Origin: JACCYI01 sp963828075
Lineage (GTDB): Bacteria; Actinomycetota; Thermoleophilia; Solirubrobacterales; Solirubrobacteraceae
Assembly (NCBI GenBank): GCA_963828075.1
Contig: CAWHDH010000021.1
Span: 310,001 to 374,000 of the forward strand
Direction: 5' to 3'
DNA length: 64,000 nucleotides
Shown: piece after piece, positions 7,898-17,735 of the stretch
Layout of the letters: each line of letters opens with the position of its first letter
Numbering within the stretch: position 1 is the first letter of the stretch
Translations under genes and position numbers: made by a program
Notes under the pieces: model-generated
Databases searched by the model: none
What the model saw: the letters and a program-made list of their open reading frames with translations, nothing else
What the model was told of the DNA's origin: nothing

Positions 7898-9397
7898 TCA
7901 GTGCAGCCGCGCCTCGGACGAAGCGGGCGGCGCGACCGGCGCCACCGGCCGGCCGTTGAACTCAGCCGCGTCCTCCTGCTCGTCCACCAGCCCGAGCACC
8001 CGCATGCGGTTCAGCGCGTCGAGCGCCGCGACCTTGTAGCTCTCGGCGAAGGTCGGGTAGTTGAACACCGCCGAGACGAGGAAGTCGACGCCCCCGGGGC
8101 GGCCGAGCAGCGCCTGGCCGACGTGGACGAGGTCGGCCGCTCCCGTCCCGATGATGTGGACGCCGATCAGCGAGCGGTCGGTCGGGGAGACGAGCAGCTT
8201 GAGCATGCCGTCGTCGTCGGAGGAGATGAGGCCGCGGGCGAGCTCGCTCCAGCGCGCGACGCCGGTCACGTACGGGATCGAGTCCTCGGTGAGCTGCTCC
8301 TCGGTGCGCCCGACCATCCCGAGCTCGGGGATCGCGTAGACGCCGGTCGGGATCAGCTCCGGCATCGGGTTGATCTCCTGGCCGGAGGCCACGAGGCCGG
8401 CGAGGCGGCCCTGCTCGAAGGCGGTGGCGGCCAGCCCGGGTGAGCCCTTGGCGACGTCACCGACCGCGAAGATGTGCTCGACCGGCGTCCGGCCACACTC
8501 GTCGACGTCGAGCCGCCCGCGCTTGTCGGCCTCGAGCCCCGCGTGCTCGAGCCCGAGGCTGCCGGTCGCGCCCTGGCGGCCGTTGGCGTAGAGCACGGTG
8601 TCGGCGGGGATGCGCTTGCCGGAGGCGAGCGTGGTGAGGATCAGGTCGCCGGTGCGCTCGGTGCCGACCACCTCCTCGCCGAGCCGGAAGGTGACACCGG
8701 AGCGGCGGAGCAGGTACTGGAACGCCTCGACGATCTCGCCGTCGGCGAACCCGAGCAGCCGCGGGCGCTGGTCGATGAGCGTGACCCGCACGCCGAGGAC
8801 CGCGAACATCGACGCGTACTCGACCCCGATGACGCCGGCTCCGACGACCGTCAGCGTCCGCGGCACCCCCGTGTTCTCGAGGATCTCGTCGGAGTCCATG
8901 ATCCCCGGGTCGTCGAAGTCGACGCCGGGCTGCCGGGCGGGGACGGTCCCGACGGCGATGACGATCCGGGCGGCCGTGTAGCGGTGGGGCACCTCTCGCG
9001 CGTCGAGGACGTCGACCTCGTGCGGGCTCGCGAAGCGCGCATCGCCGTAGAGCAGCGTGATCCGGTTGCGCCGCAGCTGCTCGCGCACGACCGCGGTCTC
9101 GGCGGCGACGACGCGCGCGGAGCGGTCGCGCAGGTAGGCGGCTCCGGCGGCCTCCCACTCCTCGGTCGGCGGCGCGCTGGCCGTGAGGTCGATCATCCGG
9201 CGCTTGCGCAGCTCGAGCACGGCCTCGCGCAGCGTCTTGGACGGGATCGTCCCGGTGTGGATGGAGACGCCGCCGACGCGCTCCCGCCGCTCCACCACGG
9301 CGGCGCGATGGCCGAGCTTCGCCGCCTGGATCGCAGCCTTCTGCCCGCTCGGCCCGGAGCCGATGACGAGCAGATCGAAGTCGCGCTCCTCCCCCAT
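7898..9397 (-). CDS. sthA: Soluble NAD(P)+ transhydrogenase (Si-specific)
   Basis: 499-residue flavoprotein that transfers hydride between NADPH and NAD+ in the cytoplasm. The N-terminal FAD Rossmann motif is IGSGPSGQKAAIQAA. The segment corresponding to the redox-active disulfide of lipoamide dehydrogenases reads GGVSIHTGTIPSKTLREAVL, with no CxxxxC pair; this separates SthA from Lpd. The NAD(P) motif VVGAGVIGVEYASMFAVLG, the ATG-like FAVGDVAKGSPGLAATAFEQ, and the C-terminal dimerisation segment FNYPTFAESYKVAALDALNR all match SthA. The ATG at 9397 is chosen. Downstream, the pentose phosphate operon makes NADPH, which this enzyme could drain to NADH. Confidence 0.92.
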   Translation of the reverse strand: MGEERDFDLLVIGSGPSGQKAAIQAAKLGHRAAVVERRERVGGVSIHTGTIPSKTLREAVLELRKRRMIDLTASAPPTEEWEAAGAAYLRDRSARVVAAETAVVREQLRRNRITLLYGDARFASPHEVDVLDAREVPHRYTAARIVIAVGTVPARQPGVDFDDPGIMDSDEILENTGVPRTLTVVGAGVIGVEYASMFAVLGVRVTLIDQRPRLLGFADGEIVEAFQYLLRRSGVTFRLGEEVVGTERTGDLILTTLASGKRIPADTVLYANGRQGATGSLGLEHAGLEADKRGRLDVDECGRTPVEHIFAVGDVAKGSPGLAATAFEQGRLAGLVASGQEINPMPELIPTGVYAIPELGMVGRTEEQLTEDSIPYVTGVARWSELARGLISSDDDGMLKLLVSPTDRSLIGVHIIGTGAADLVHVGQALLGRPGGVDFLVSAVFNYPTFAESYKVAALDALNRMRVLGLVDEQEDAAEFNGRPVAPVAPPASSEARLH

Positions 9398-9502
9398 GTG
9401 AGTGAGTGTGATACCCCGGCCGTCCCGCCGCAACCGCTGGACTCGCGGTCCAAACCGCCTCGACCGAAGGCTGAAATCCCTGCGCAGAGCGGGCGCCGTC
9501 CC

Positions 9503-9508
9503 TACCCT
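9503..9508 (+). promoter_or_regulatory. -10-like TACCCT upstream of the first S51 gene
   Basis: TACCCT ends 8 nt before the ATG at 9517 and leaves no room for an RBS. No clear -35 is visible. Probable leaderless start. Confidence 0.45.
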
Positions 9509-9516
9509 CCGGCGCC

Positions 9517-10251
9517 ATGCACCGCACGGCGCGCCAGATCGTCGCCTTCGGCGGCGGCGGCTTCTCCATGGAGTCGGGAAACCGGCTGCTCGACGACTAC
9601 GTGCTCGACGTCGCGGGGGGTGACCGGCCGAAGGTCTGCTTCCTGCCGTCGGCGTCCGGGGACGCGGACCACTACATCGTGCGCTTCTACCGGGCGTTCT
9701 CCGCCGGCCGGTGCGAGCCGTCGCACGTGTCGCTGTTCCGCCGCGACTGCGGGGTGACCGACGTGCGCGCGCACCTGCTCGCCCAGGACCTCATCTACGT
9801 CGGCGGCGGCAGCGTCGTCTCGATGCTGGGCGTCTGGCGGGCGCACGGGCTCGACCACGTCCTGCGCGAGTGCTGGATGGCGGGGATCGTGCTCTGCGGC
9901 CTGAGCGCCGGCTCGCTGTGCTGGTTCGAGGAGGGCATGACCGCATTCCACGCCGACGGCGGCCCGATCCGCGGGCTCGGCCTGCTGCCGCACTCCAACG
10001 CCGTCCACTACGGCGGCGAGCCGGGGCGCCGGCCCGCCTATCAGGCCGCGATCGAGGCGGGGATGACGCCGGGCTACGCGGCCGACGACGGCGCGGCGCT
10101 GCACTTCGTCGGCACCGACCTCGCTCGCGTGGTCGCCTCGCGCGAGGGCTCGCGCGCCTACCGCGTGCAGACGATCGGCGGCAGGGTCGTCGAGACGGAG
10201 CTCGAGAGCCAGTACCTCGGGGCCCCCGCGCCGGTGGCCGCCGTTGCCTGA
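9517..10251 (+). CDS. Peptidase S51 family protein (PepE/cyanophycinase-like), copy 1
   Basis: 244 residues with the class-I glutamine-amidotransferase-like fold of S51 peptidases. The nucleophile elbow is GLSAGSLCW, with Ser in the GxSAG position. VYVGGG-type loop (LIYVGGGSVVSMLGVWRAHG) and YAADDGAALHF supply the other conserved elements. Dipeptidase E of this family cleaves N-terminal Asp-Xaa dipeptides; cyanophycinase cleaves beta-Asp-Arg. The short length and lack of a signal peptide favour a cytoplasmic PepE-type enzyme. A second S51 gene follows with an 8-bp overlap, so the two are co-translated and may form a heteromer or differ in specificity. Confidence 0.88.
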   Translation: MHRTARQIVAFGGGGFSMESGNRLLDDYVLDVAGGDRPKVCFLPSASGDADHYIVRFYRAFSAGRCEPSHVSLFRRDCGVTDVRAHLLAQDLIYVGGGSVVSMLGVWRAHGLDHVLRECWMAGIVLCGLSAGSLCWFEEGMTAFHADGGPIRGLGLLPHSNAVHYGGEPGRRPAYQAAIEAGMTPGYAADDGAALHFVGTDLARVVASREGSRAYRVQTIGGRVVETELESQYLGAPAPVAAVA

Positions 10252-11092
10252 GCGGCGCCTGCGCGCCCCCACCATCTTCGCGATGGGCGGCGGCGGGTTC
10301 ACGATGGAGCCCGACAACGCCGCGCTCGACGACTACGTCCTCGGGCTGGCGGCGGCCGCCGGCAGCGCGCGGCCGCGCATCTGCCTGCTGCCGACCGCCG
10401 GCGGCGATGCCGAGGACCAGATCTGCCGCTTCTACGCGACGTTCGGCGATCGCCACTGCGAGCCGTCCCACATCTCGCTGTTCCGGCTCGGCGCCCATCC
10501 CGTGCCGCTGCGCGAGCGACTGCTGGCCCAGGACGCGATCTACGTCGGCGGCGGCTCGATGGTCAACCTGCTCGCGATCTGGCGCGCGCAGGGCCTCGAC
10601 GCCGTCCTGCGCGAGGCGTGGCAGGCGGGCGTCGCCCTGGCGGGGATCAGCGCCGGGGCGATGTGCTGGTTCGAGGCCGGCATCACCACGGGGACGGGGG
10701 CTCCGGCGCCCAGCTCCGGCCTCGGCTTCCTGCCCGGCTCGTTCTCGGTCCATCACGACGGCGAGCCCGAGCGCCGCCCGGTGTTCCTCGCGACCGTCGC
10801 GTCAGGGGCGATCGGTGCCGGCTACGCGGCCGACGACGGCGCCGGCCTGCTGTTCCGGGGCGCGCGGCTGGTGGAAGTCGTCGCGTCGCGCCCGCATGCC
10901 CGCGCCTACCGCGTCGCGCGCGCTCCGACCGGCGGCGTCGTCGAGGACCCGCTCGAGACGCGGTTCCTCGCCACCCCGCCGGCCGACGTGACCGGCGCGG
11001 CACCGTTCGCGGTCGCCGAGCTGCGCCGGCTGCGCGGCGCGCGGCGCTCCGGCGCCCGCGCCGGCGTGCGCCGCAGCTTCGGCCGGGACTAA
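10244..11092 (+). CDS. Peptidase S51 family protein, copy 2 (tandem paralogue)
   Basis: 282 residues, starting at TTG 10244 inside the end of copy 1. It shares long segments with copy 1: FAMGGGGFTMEPDNAALDDY against FGGGGFSMESGNRLLDDY, and SHISLFR against SHVSLFR. The nucleophile elbow is GISAGAMCWF and the C-terminal acid motif GYAADDGAGLLF. A 35-residue basic, Arg-rich tail (RRLRGARRSGARAGVRRSFG) is absent from copy 1. The pair arose by local duplication and has since diverged. It ends 4 bp from the convergent ggt gene. Confidence 0.88.
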   Translation: MPERRLRAPTIFAMGGGGFTMEPDNAALDDYVLGLAAAAGSARPRICLLPTAGGDAEDQICRFYATFGDRHCEPSHISLFRLGAHPVPLRERLLAQDAIYVGGGSMVNLLAIWRAQGLDAVLREAWQAGVALAGISAGAMCWFEAGITTGTGAPAPSSGLGFLPGSFSVHHDGEPERRPVFLATVASGAIGAGYAADDGAGLLFRGARLVEVVASRPHARAYRVARAPTGGVVEDPLETRFLATPPADVTGAAPFAVAELRRLRGARRSGARAGVRRSFGRD

Positions 11093-11096
11093 CCGA

Positions 11097-13175
11097 TCAG
11101 CGGAACCGGTAGGTCAGCGTGTCGAACGCCGAGACGTTGCCCGCGCGGTCGGTGACGCGGACCCGGAACTGCACGATGCGGCCGCGCTGGGGCGACGAGA
11201 CGGCCGCCCGCCGCGTGCCGAGGTCGATGGCCACGGTCGACCAGGGGGCGTAACCGCCGGGGCGCCGGCGCCGGACCTGCAGCGCCGAGGCGACCACGCC
11301 GGAGCCACGGTCCGCCGCGCGCCAGCGCAGGATGACCGCGCGGCGCCGGCGCACGTCGCGCGCCGGCTGCGGCTTGGTGAACGCGACGGCGGGAGCGACG
11401 AGGTCGCGGCGGTCGACGAGGCCGCCGCGGGCGCGGCGCGACGACGCCAGCGCGCCGTCGTCGGTCCGCGAGTCCGACGCCGCCTCGAGGCGGCCGTCGC
11501 CGAGGTTGAACCCGGCGGCATTCAGGCGGGGCCGCGCGTCGTACTCGCCGGCCGGAGCGAGCTTGTGGCCCCGGCGGCTCAGCTCGTCGCGGACCCCCGC
11601 GGGGATGCGCGCCTCCTCGATGACCAGCGAGGCGCCCGCCGCGTCGATCCGCTCGGTGTCGAGCGCGTCGGCGACGTCCTGCCCGAAGTCGACGAAGTTG
11701 ACGATCCCCAGCAGCGTGCCCTCGATGATCCGCGCGCCGCCCGCCCCGCCGATCGCCAGCACCGTGCGGCCGTCGCGGGTGACGATGGTCGGGCTCATCG
11801 ACGACCGCGGCGTCTTGCCGGGTGCCGGCTGGTTCGCGGTCCCCGGGTCCGAGAAGTCGGTCAGCTCGTTGTTGAGCAGCACGCCGGTGCCGGGCGCGGT
11901 CACGGCGCTGCCGAACGACTGCTCGATCGTGCAGGTCAGCGCCACCGCGTTGCCGCGGCTGTCGACGACCGAGATGTGGGTGGTCGAGCCGCGCGGGTTG
12001 AGGTCGCGGCCGGCCCGGCGGGCGGGCGGGCCGACGTCGCCGGGCTGATACGTCTTCGCGCGCGCCGGGTCGATCTCCGCGCGGCGGCTCTCCGCGTACT
12101 GCTTGGAGATCAGGGTGGCCGTCGGCACCTCGACCTGGTCGGGGTCGCCGAGGTAGGCGCCGCGGTCGGCGAAGGCGAGCTTCTGCGCCTCGGCGAGCAG
12201 GTGCAGCGTGTCGGCGGACGACTGGCCGGAGGCCTTGAGGTCCGTGCCCTCGAGCAGGTTGAGCATCTCGATTACGGCCACGCCGCCGGAGGTCGGCGGC
12301 GGCATCGCGGTGATGCCGAAGCCGCGGTACGTGCCGGACAGCGGCCGCCGCCACGTCGGCTCGTAGCCGGCGAGGTCCTCGGCGGTCATCAGCCCGACGT
12401 CGCCGCCGAGCTGCTGCGCGGCGGTCTGCATGGACGCGACGATCGCCCGCGCGACGGGGCCGCGGTAGAAGTACTCGGGGCCGTTGCGCGCGATCCCGTC
12501 GAGCGTGCGCGCCAGCTCGGGCTGGCGGAAGGTCGCGCCGCGGCGGTACGCCACCGCGCCCTCGGCCAGGAAGGTCTTCGTGCTCTCCGGGAACTGGTGG
12601 AGCCGTGGGGCGTTCGTGCCCATGTCGGCCGACAGCGACGGCGTCACCTCGACGCCGCCGGCCGCGAGAACGATGGCGGGCGCGAGGGCGTCGGCCAGCG
12701 TGATCGTCCCGTAGCGCTCGAGCGCCGCCGCCATGCCGGCGACCGTGCCCGGCACGCCGACCGTGCGATGGCCGGTGAACTGCTTGTGCGGCCCGGGGCC
12801 GGTGAAGGTGTCCGCCCGAACGGCGGCCGGCGCCGTCTCCCGGAAGTCGAGCGAGTCGACCTGACCGCCGGAGGAGCGGTAGACCAGGAACCCGCCGCCG
12901 CCGATCCCGCAGGACTGGGGCCGCGCGACGCCGACCGCGAAGGTGGCCGCGACCGCGGCGTCGACCGCGTTGCCGCCCTGGGCGAGCACGCGGCGCGCGA
13001 TCCGCGACGCGGCCAGCGACTCGGTGGCGACGACGCCGCCGCGGGCGGTGGAGACCGCCGGGCGGTGCTTGGAGCCGCGGACCGCCAGGGCCGCGGCGGC
13101 GCCTGCGAGGACGATCACGACGCATGCCACGACGGCGATGACCGCCGCGAACCCCTTCCGCTCAGGCTGAGGCAT
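11097..13175 (-). CDS. ggt: Gamma-glutamyltransferase with N-terminal membrane anchor and C-terminal Ig-like domain
   Basis: 692 residues. Residues about 9-32 (FAAVIAVVACVVIVLAGAAA) form an uncleaved anchor or signal peptide, so the enzyme acts outside the membrane on glutathione-like gamma-glutamyl compounds. The Ntn-hydrolase core runs from about 45 to 560: GGNAVDAAVAATFAVGVARP, SCGIGGGGFLVYR, and the autoprocessing site before Thr398 in TTHISVVD, the N-terminal nucleophile of the small subunit; LTDFSDPG and SSMSPTIV complete the site. About 100 extra residues at the C-terminus form an Ig/Fn3-like domain (VILRWRAADRGSGVV; FRVRVTDRAGNVSAF), unusual for GGT and shared in style with the secreted protein at 32262-36440. 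It follows azlD by 14 bp. Confidence 0.93.
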   Translation of the reverse strand: MPQPERKGFAAVIAVVACVVIVLAGAAAALAVRGSKHRPAVSTARGGVVATESLAASRIARRVLAQGGNAVDAAVAATFAVGVARPQSCGIGGGGFLVYRSSGGQVDSLDFRETAPAAVRADTFTGPGPHKQFTGHRTVGVPGTVAGMAAALERYGTITLADALAPAIVLAAGGVEVTPSLSADMGTNAPRLHQFPESTKTFLAEGAVAYRRGATFRQPELARTLDGIARNGPEYFYRGPVARAIVASMQTAAQQLGGDVGLMTAEDLAGYEPTWRRPLSGTYRGFGITAMPPPTSGGVAVIEMLNLLEGTDLKASGQSSADTLHLLAEAQKLAFADRGAYLGDPDQVEVPTATLISKQYAESRRAEIDPARAKTYQPGDVGPPARRAGRDLNPRGSTTHISVVDSRGNAVALTCTIEQSFGSAVTAPGTGVLLNNELTDFSDPGTANQPAPGKTPRSSMSPTIVTRDGRTVLAIGGAGGARIIEGTLLGIVNFVDFGQDVADALDTERIDAAGASLVIEEARIPAGVRDELSRRGHKLAPAGEYDARPRLNAAGFNLGDGRLEAASDSRTDDGALASSRRARGGLVDRRDLVAPAVAFTKPQPARDVRRRRAVILRWRAADRGSGVVASALQVRRRRPGGYAPWSTVAIDLGTRRAAVSSPQRGRIVQFRVRVTDRAGNVSAFDTLTYRFR

Positions 13176-13189
13176 GGCCGGGGAGCTAA

Positions 13190-13495
13190 TCACACGAGCC
13201 GGAGCAGCGCGGTCGCTACGGTGGCGGCCACGAGCACGGTCAGCATCCCGGCGCGGCAGACGATCGCCACCACCGCCACGGCCACGCCGCCGGCCCGCGC
13301 GTCGAGGACGAGCTCGCGGTCGGCGGCGAATGTCTGGGTCACCACGAGCGCCGTGAGCAGCGCGGCGGGCAGCCTCGCCACCAGCCGCTCGGACCACTGC
13401 GGCAGCTCGCGGCCGCCGAGCGCGATCGGGCCGGCCGCCTTGAGCGCGAAGTTGGTCACGGCGAACAGGCCGATGGCCGTCCACACGGCGGTCAT
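13190..13495 (-). CDS. azlD: AzlD-type branched-chain amino acid exporter small subunit
   Basis: 101 residues with about four hydrophobic segments; the conserved region is LFAVTNFALKAAGPIALGGR and LPAALLTALVVTQTFA, typical of the AzlD family. AzlD works with AzlC as a two-component exporter of branched-chain amino acids or analogues in the cytoplasmic membrane. Its ATG at 13495 overlaps the end of azlC by 4 bp (ATGA), which is the usual coupling of the pair. Confidence 0.9.
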   Translation of the reverse strand: MTAVWTAIGLFAVTNFALKAAGPIALGGRELPQWSERLVARLPAALLTALVVTQTFAADRELVLDARAGGVAVAVVAIVCRAGMLTVLVAATVATALLRLV

Positions 13496-14181
13496 CGCTT
13501 CGACCGTCCCACGAGGACCGCGGCGCAGGCGGCGAGCACCGGCACGCCCGGCGGCGTGAACGGGATCAGTGCGAGCGCGATCAGGCCACCCGCGATCGCC
13601 GACGTGCGGGCCTCGGGATTCTCGACCTCCTTGGCGAGCAGCACGAGGAAGAAGGCTGGGAACAGGACGTCGAGCCCGAGCGCCTTGGGGTCCGGGATCT
13701 GGCCCCCGACCAGGACGCCGAGCGCAGTTCCGCTGAGCCAGCAGACGAACTGCGGCGCGGTGGCGCCGATCAGGCGCTTCGGCCCGAACGTCGCGGCGCC
13801 CGTGCGCGCGAGCACGAAGGAGGTGTCGACGATCGCCTGGCCCTCCAGCGCGCGGCGGACCGGGCCGCCGCGCAGCGACGGGCCGATGGCGAGGCCCATC
13901 GCCAGGAAGCGCGCGCCGACCAGCGTCGCCGCGAGCACCGCGGCCGCCACGCTCCCGCCCGCGCCGAGCACGGAGGCGATCGCGAACTGGCCGGATCCCG
14001 AGAACACGACCGCCGACATGACGATCGGAGCGACGATCCCCCAGTCGAGCGCGGCGGCGGCGACGCCGAACGACGCGCCGATCAGGAGCGTCGGCACGAT
14101 CAGCGGCAGCGCGGCGCGAGCGCCGGCGGCGTAGGAGTCCTCAGGTGGCGCTTCGGTGGCGTCTGCGGTGGCCGTGGCCAT
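13492..14181 (-). CDS. azlC: AzlC-type branched-chain amino acid exporter large subunit
   Basis: 229 residues, membrane protein with about five to six helices. Family motifs: AALPLIVPTLLIGASFGVAA near the N-terminus, VFSGSGQFAIASVLGAGGSV, LVGARFLAMGLAIGPSLRGG, and CWLSGTALGVLVGGQIPDPK. It exports branched-chain amino acids with AzlD. The ATG at 14181 is preferred; an in-frame upstream codon at 14214 would add 11 residues. Operon azlC-azlD-ggt suggests handling of peptides or amino acids at the envelope, but no substrate can be read from sequence. Confidence 0.9.
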   Translation of the reverse strand: MATATADATEAPPEDSYAAGARAALPLIVPTLLIGASFGVAAAALDWGIVAPIVMSAVVFSGSGQFAIASVLGAGGSVAAAVLAATLVGARFLAMGLAIGPSLRGGPVRRALEGQAIVDTSFVLARTGAATFGPKRLIGATAPQFVCWLSGTALGVLVGGQIPDPKALGLDVLFPAFFLVLLAKEVENPEARTSAIAGGLIALALIPFTPPGVPVLAACAAVLVGRSKR

Positions 14182-14238
14182 GCGCCCATGTTCGCCGTCC
14201 GGCGCCGCGATCACCAGTCCGATCGCTTGGGAAAGCCA

Positions 14239-14400
14239 TTAGCTGTCCATCGCCTCGTACGCCTCGTCCTCGATGAGCTCGGCGATCTCCTCGTCGGTCA
14301 TCTCCTCGCCGTGCTTGGCGTTGTAGCGACGGATCTCCTTGGCGAGCGCCTCGTCGTCGGGGGCGGTCAAGGTCTCGTGCTCGAGGTCCAGGGTGCGCAT
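14239..14400 (-). CDS. Small acidic protein of unknown function (53 residues)
   Basis: A 53-codon frame begins MRTLDLEHETLTAPDDEALA and continues KEIRRYNAKHGEEMTDEEIA, ending EDEAYEAMDS. It is strongly acidic (nearly a third Asp/Glu), predicted helical, and has no Cys or membrane segment. Codon third positions are G/C-rich as in real genes here, and AATACA lies 6 nt before the ATG, as at other probable leaderless genes in the window. It sits between azlC and the GH15 gene on the same strand. No family was recognised; a small adaptor or DNA-mimic type protein is possible but unproven. Confidence 0.65.
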   Translation of the reverse strand: MRTLDLEHETLTAPDDEALAKEIRRYNAKHGEEMTDEEIAELIEDEAYEAMDS

Positions 14401-14439
14401 GGTCGGTGTATTCCCCGTCCGGTCCCGCGCATATGCGTA

Positions 14440-16290
<1,851 letters not shown>

Positions 16291-16296
16291 GCGCGC

Positions 16297-16755
16297 TCAG
16301 CCCTCCGCCGAGAACTCTTGCTCGATGGCGAGGATCTTGCCGAGCCTCCGCACGTGGCGCTCCTCGCCCGAGAAACTCGCCCGCAGGAACGCCCGGATGA
16401 TCTCCTCGGCATAGGACGGACCGACGACGCGGGCGCCCAGGCAGAGGACGTTGATGTCGTCGTGCTCGACCGCCTGGTGGGCCGTGTACGTGTCGTGCGC
16501 CGTCGCCGCGCGGATGCCGGGCACCTTGCAGGCGGCGATGGCGACGCCGGCGCCCGAGCCGCAGATGAGCAGGCCGCGGTCGGCCTCGTCCGCGCGCAGG
16601 GCCCGCGCCACGGAGAGCGCGGTGTCGGGGTAGTCGACGGGGTCGATCGTCGTGGTCCCGAGGTCGAGCACCTCGTGGCCCTCGGCGGCGACGGCCGCGA
16701 GGGTCAGCTCGCGGAAGGGGAAGCCGGCGTGGTCGAACGCGCACGCGATCCTCAC
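16297..16755 (-). CDS. rpiB: Ribose-5-phosphate isomerase B
   Basis: 152 residues; interconverts ribose-5-P and ribulose-5-P in the non-oxidative pentose phosphate pathway. Motifs: RIACAFDHAGFPFRELTLAA at the N-terminus, DPVDYPDTALSVARAL, the active-site loop GLLICGSGAGVAIAACKVPG, and TAHDTYTAHQAVEHDDINVL followed by LGARVVG. The GTG start at 16755 overlaps the stop of the kinase gene (GTGA). Length is normal for RpiB. Confidence 0.93.
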   Translation of the reverse strand: MRIACAFDHAGFPFRELTLAAVAAEGHEVLDLGTTTIDPVDYPDTALSVARALRADEADRGLLICGSGAGVAIAACKVPGIRAATAHDTYTAHQAVEHDDINVLCLGARVVGPSYAEEIIRAFLRASFSGEERHVRRLGKILAIEQEFSAEG

Positions 16756-17735
16756 GACGCCGCCCCGATCTGCAGCTCCTGGGCCGCGTTGACCGCGGCC
16801 CCGAGGAGGCCGGCCTTCACGCCGTGGCGGGCCAGGCGGATGACCGTCTGCGTGCCCACGCCCTCGATGGTGTAGGCCGCAGCCGCGCGGCGCGCCGGTT
16901 CGAGCAGCAACTCGCCCGCGTTCGAGACGCCGCCGCCGATGACCACCTCGAGCGGATCGAAGACGTTGATGGCATTGGCGATGCCGATCCCGAGACGCTC
17001 GCCGAGGATGCGCATGAGCTCCGCGGCCTGCTCGTCGCCGCCGATCGCCGCGTCGACGACGTCGTGGCCGGTGACCTCGCCGTCGCGCGCGAGGCGGCGC
17101 CCGAGGAACGAGTCGGGGGTCTTCTTCGCCGCCTCCAGCGCCAGCCGGTCGAGCGCCCGGCCGGCGGCGAGATGCTCGAGCGACCCGTCCCACGGCGGCC
17201 GGTGCGCGGGCATCGGCGCCCCATCGGTCATGGCGAGGCCGATCAGCGTGTGGCCGAACTCCGCGGCCCCGCCGGTCGCGCCGCGGTAGAGCTTGCCGTT
17301 GAGCACGAGGCCGCCGCCGACGCCCGTCCCGACGGCGAACAGGACGAGGTCGGAGCAGGTCAGCCGCCCGTCGTCGAACGCCTCGGCGAGCGCGGCGCAG
17401 CTCGCGTCGTTCTCGATGTACACCGGCAGCCCGACGCGATCGGAGAGCAGCGAGCGCAGCGGCAGGTCGGCCAGCGGGATGTTCACGCTGTAGGTGATCC
17501 GCCCCGTCGCGAACTCGACGATCGACGGGACGCCGATGCCGACGGCCTGGGCGGCGGGCGTGCGGACCGCGTCGACCGCCTCGACGATCTGGTCGAGCAG
17601 CGCGTCCGAGCTCGACGTGTCGGTCGGCACCAGGCGCGGCTCGCCGAGGTGGCCGTCGACCAGCGCGGCGGCGGCGATCTTCGTACCGCCGACGTCGACG
17701 CCGATGAACTCGCCCGTGCCGTGCAGGTCGGTCAT
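16752..17735 (-). CDS. ROK-family sugar kinase (probable glucokinase) lacking the usual zinc-finger cysteines
   Basis: 327 residues. The ATP phosphate-1 loop is IGVDVGGTKIAAAAL (about residues 11-25); the catalytic Asp is in VYIENDASCAALAE; the phosphate-2/adenosine region is FAVGTGVGGGLVLNGKLYRG. GGAAEFGHTLIGL carries the His that normally ligates zinc. In most ROK kinases the next about 20 residues contain CxCGxxGC; here the segment reads AMTDGAPMPAHRPPWDGSLE, with no cysteine. The kinase may fold without zinc or use other ligands. It overlaps pgl upstream and rpiB downstream (ATGA, GTGA), so glucose phosphorylation fits its operon role. Confidence 0.9.
   Translation of the reverse strand: MTDLHGTGEFIGVDVGGTKIAAAALVDGHLGEPRLVPTDTSSSDALLDQIVEAVDAVRTPAAQAVGIGVPSIVEFATGRITYSVNIPLADLPLRSLLSDRVGLPVYIENDASCAALAEAFDDGRLTCSDLVLFAVGTGVGGGLVLNGKLYRGATGGAAEFGHTLIGLAMTDGAPMPAHRPPWDGSLEHLAAGRALDRLALEAAKKTPDSFLGRRLARDGEVTGHDVVDAAIGGDEQAAELMRILGERLGIGIANAINVFDPLEVVIGGGVSNAGELLLEPARRAAAAYTIEGVGTQTVIRLARHGVKAGLLGAAVNAAQELQIGAAS

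Noticed and set aside
9517..10251. Secreted cyanophycinase assignment for the first S51 gene
   Set aside because: No signal peptide and the length is closer to PepE-type dipeptidases; cyanophycin synthetase genes are absent from the window.
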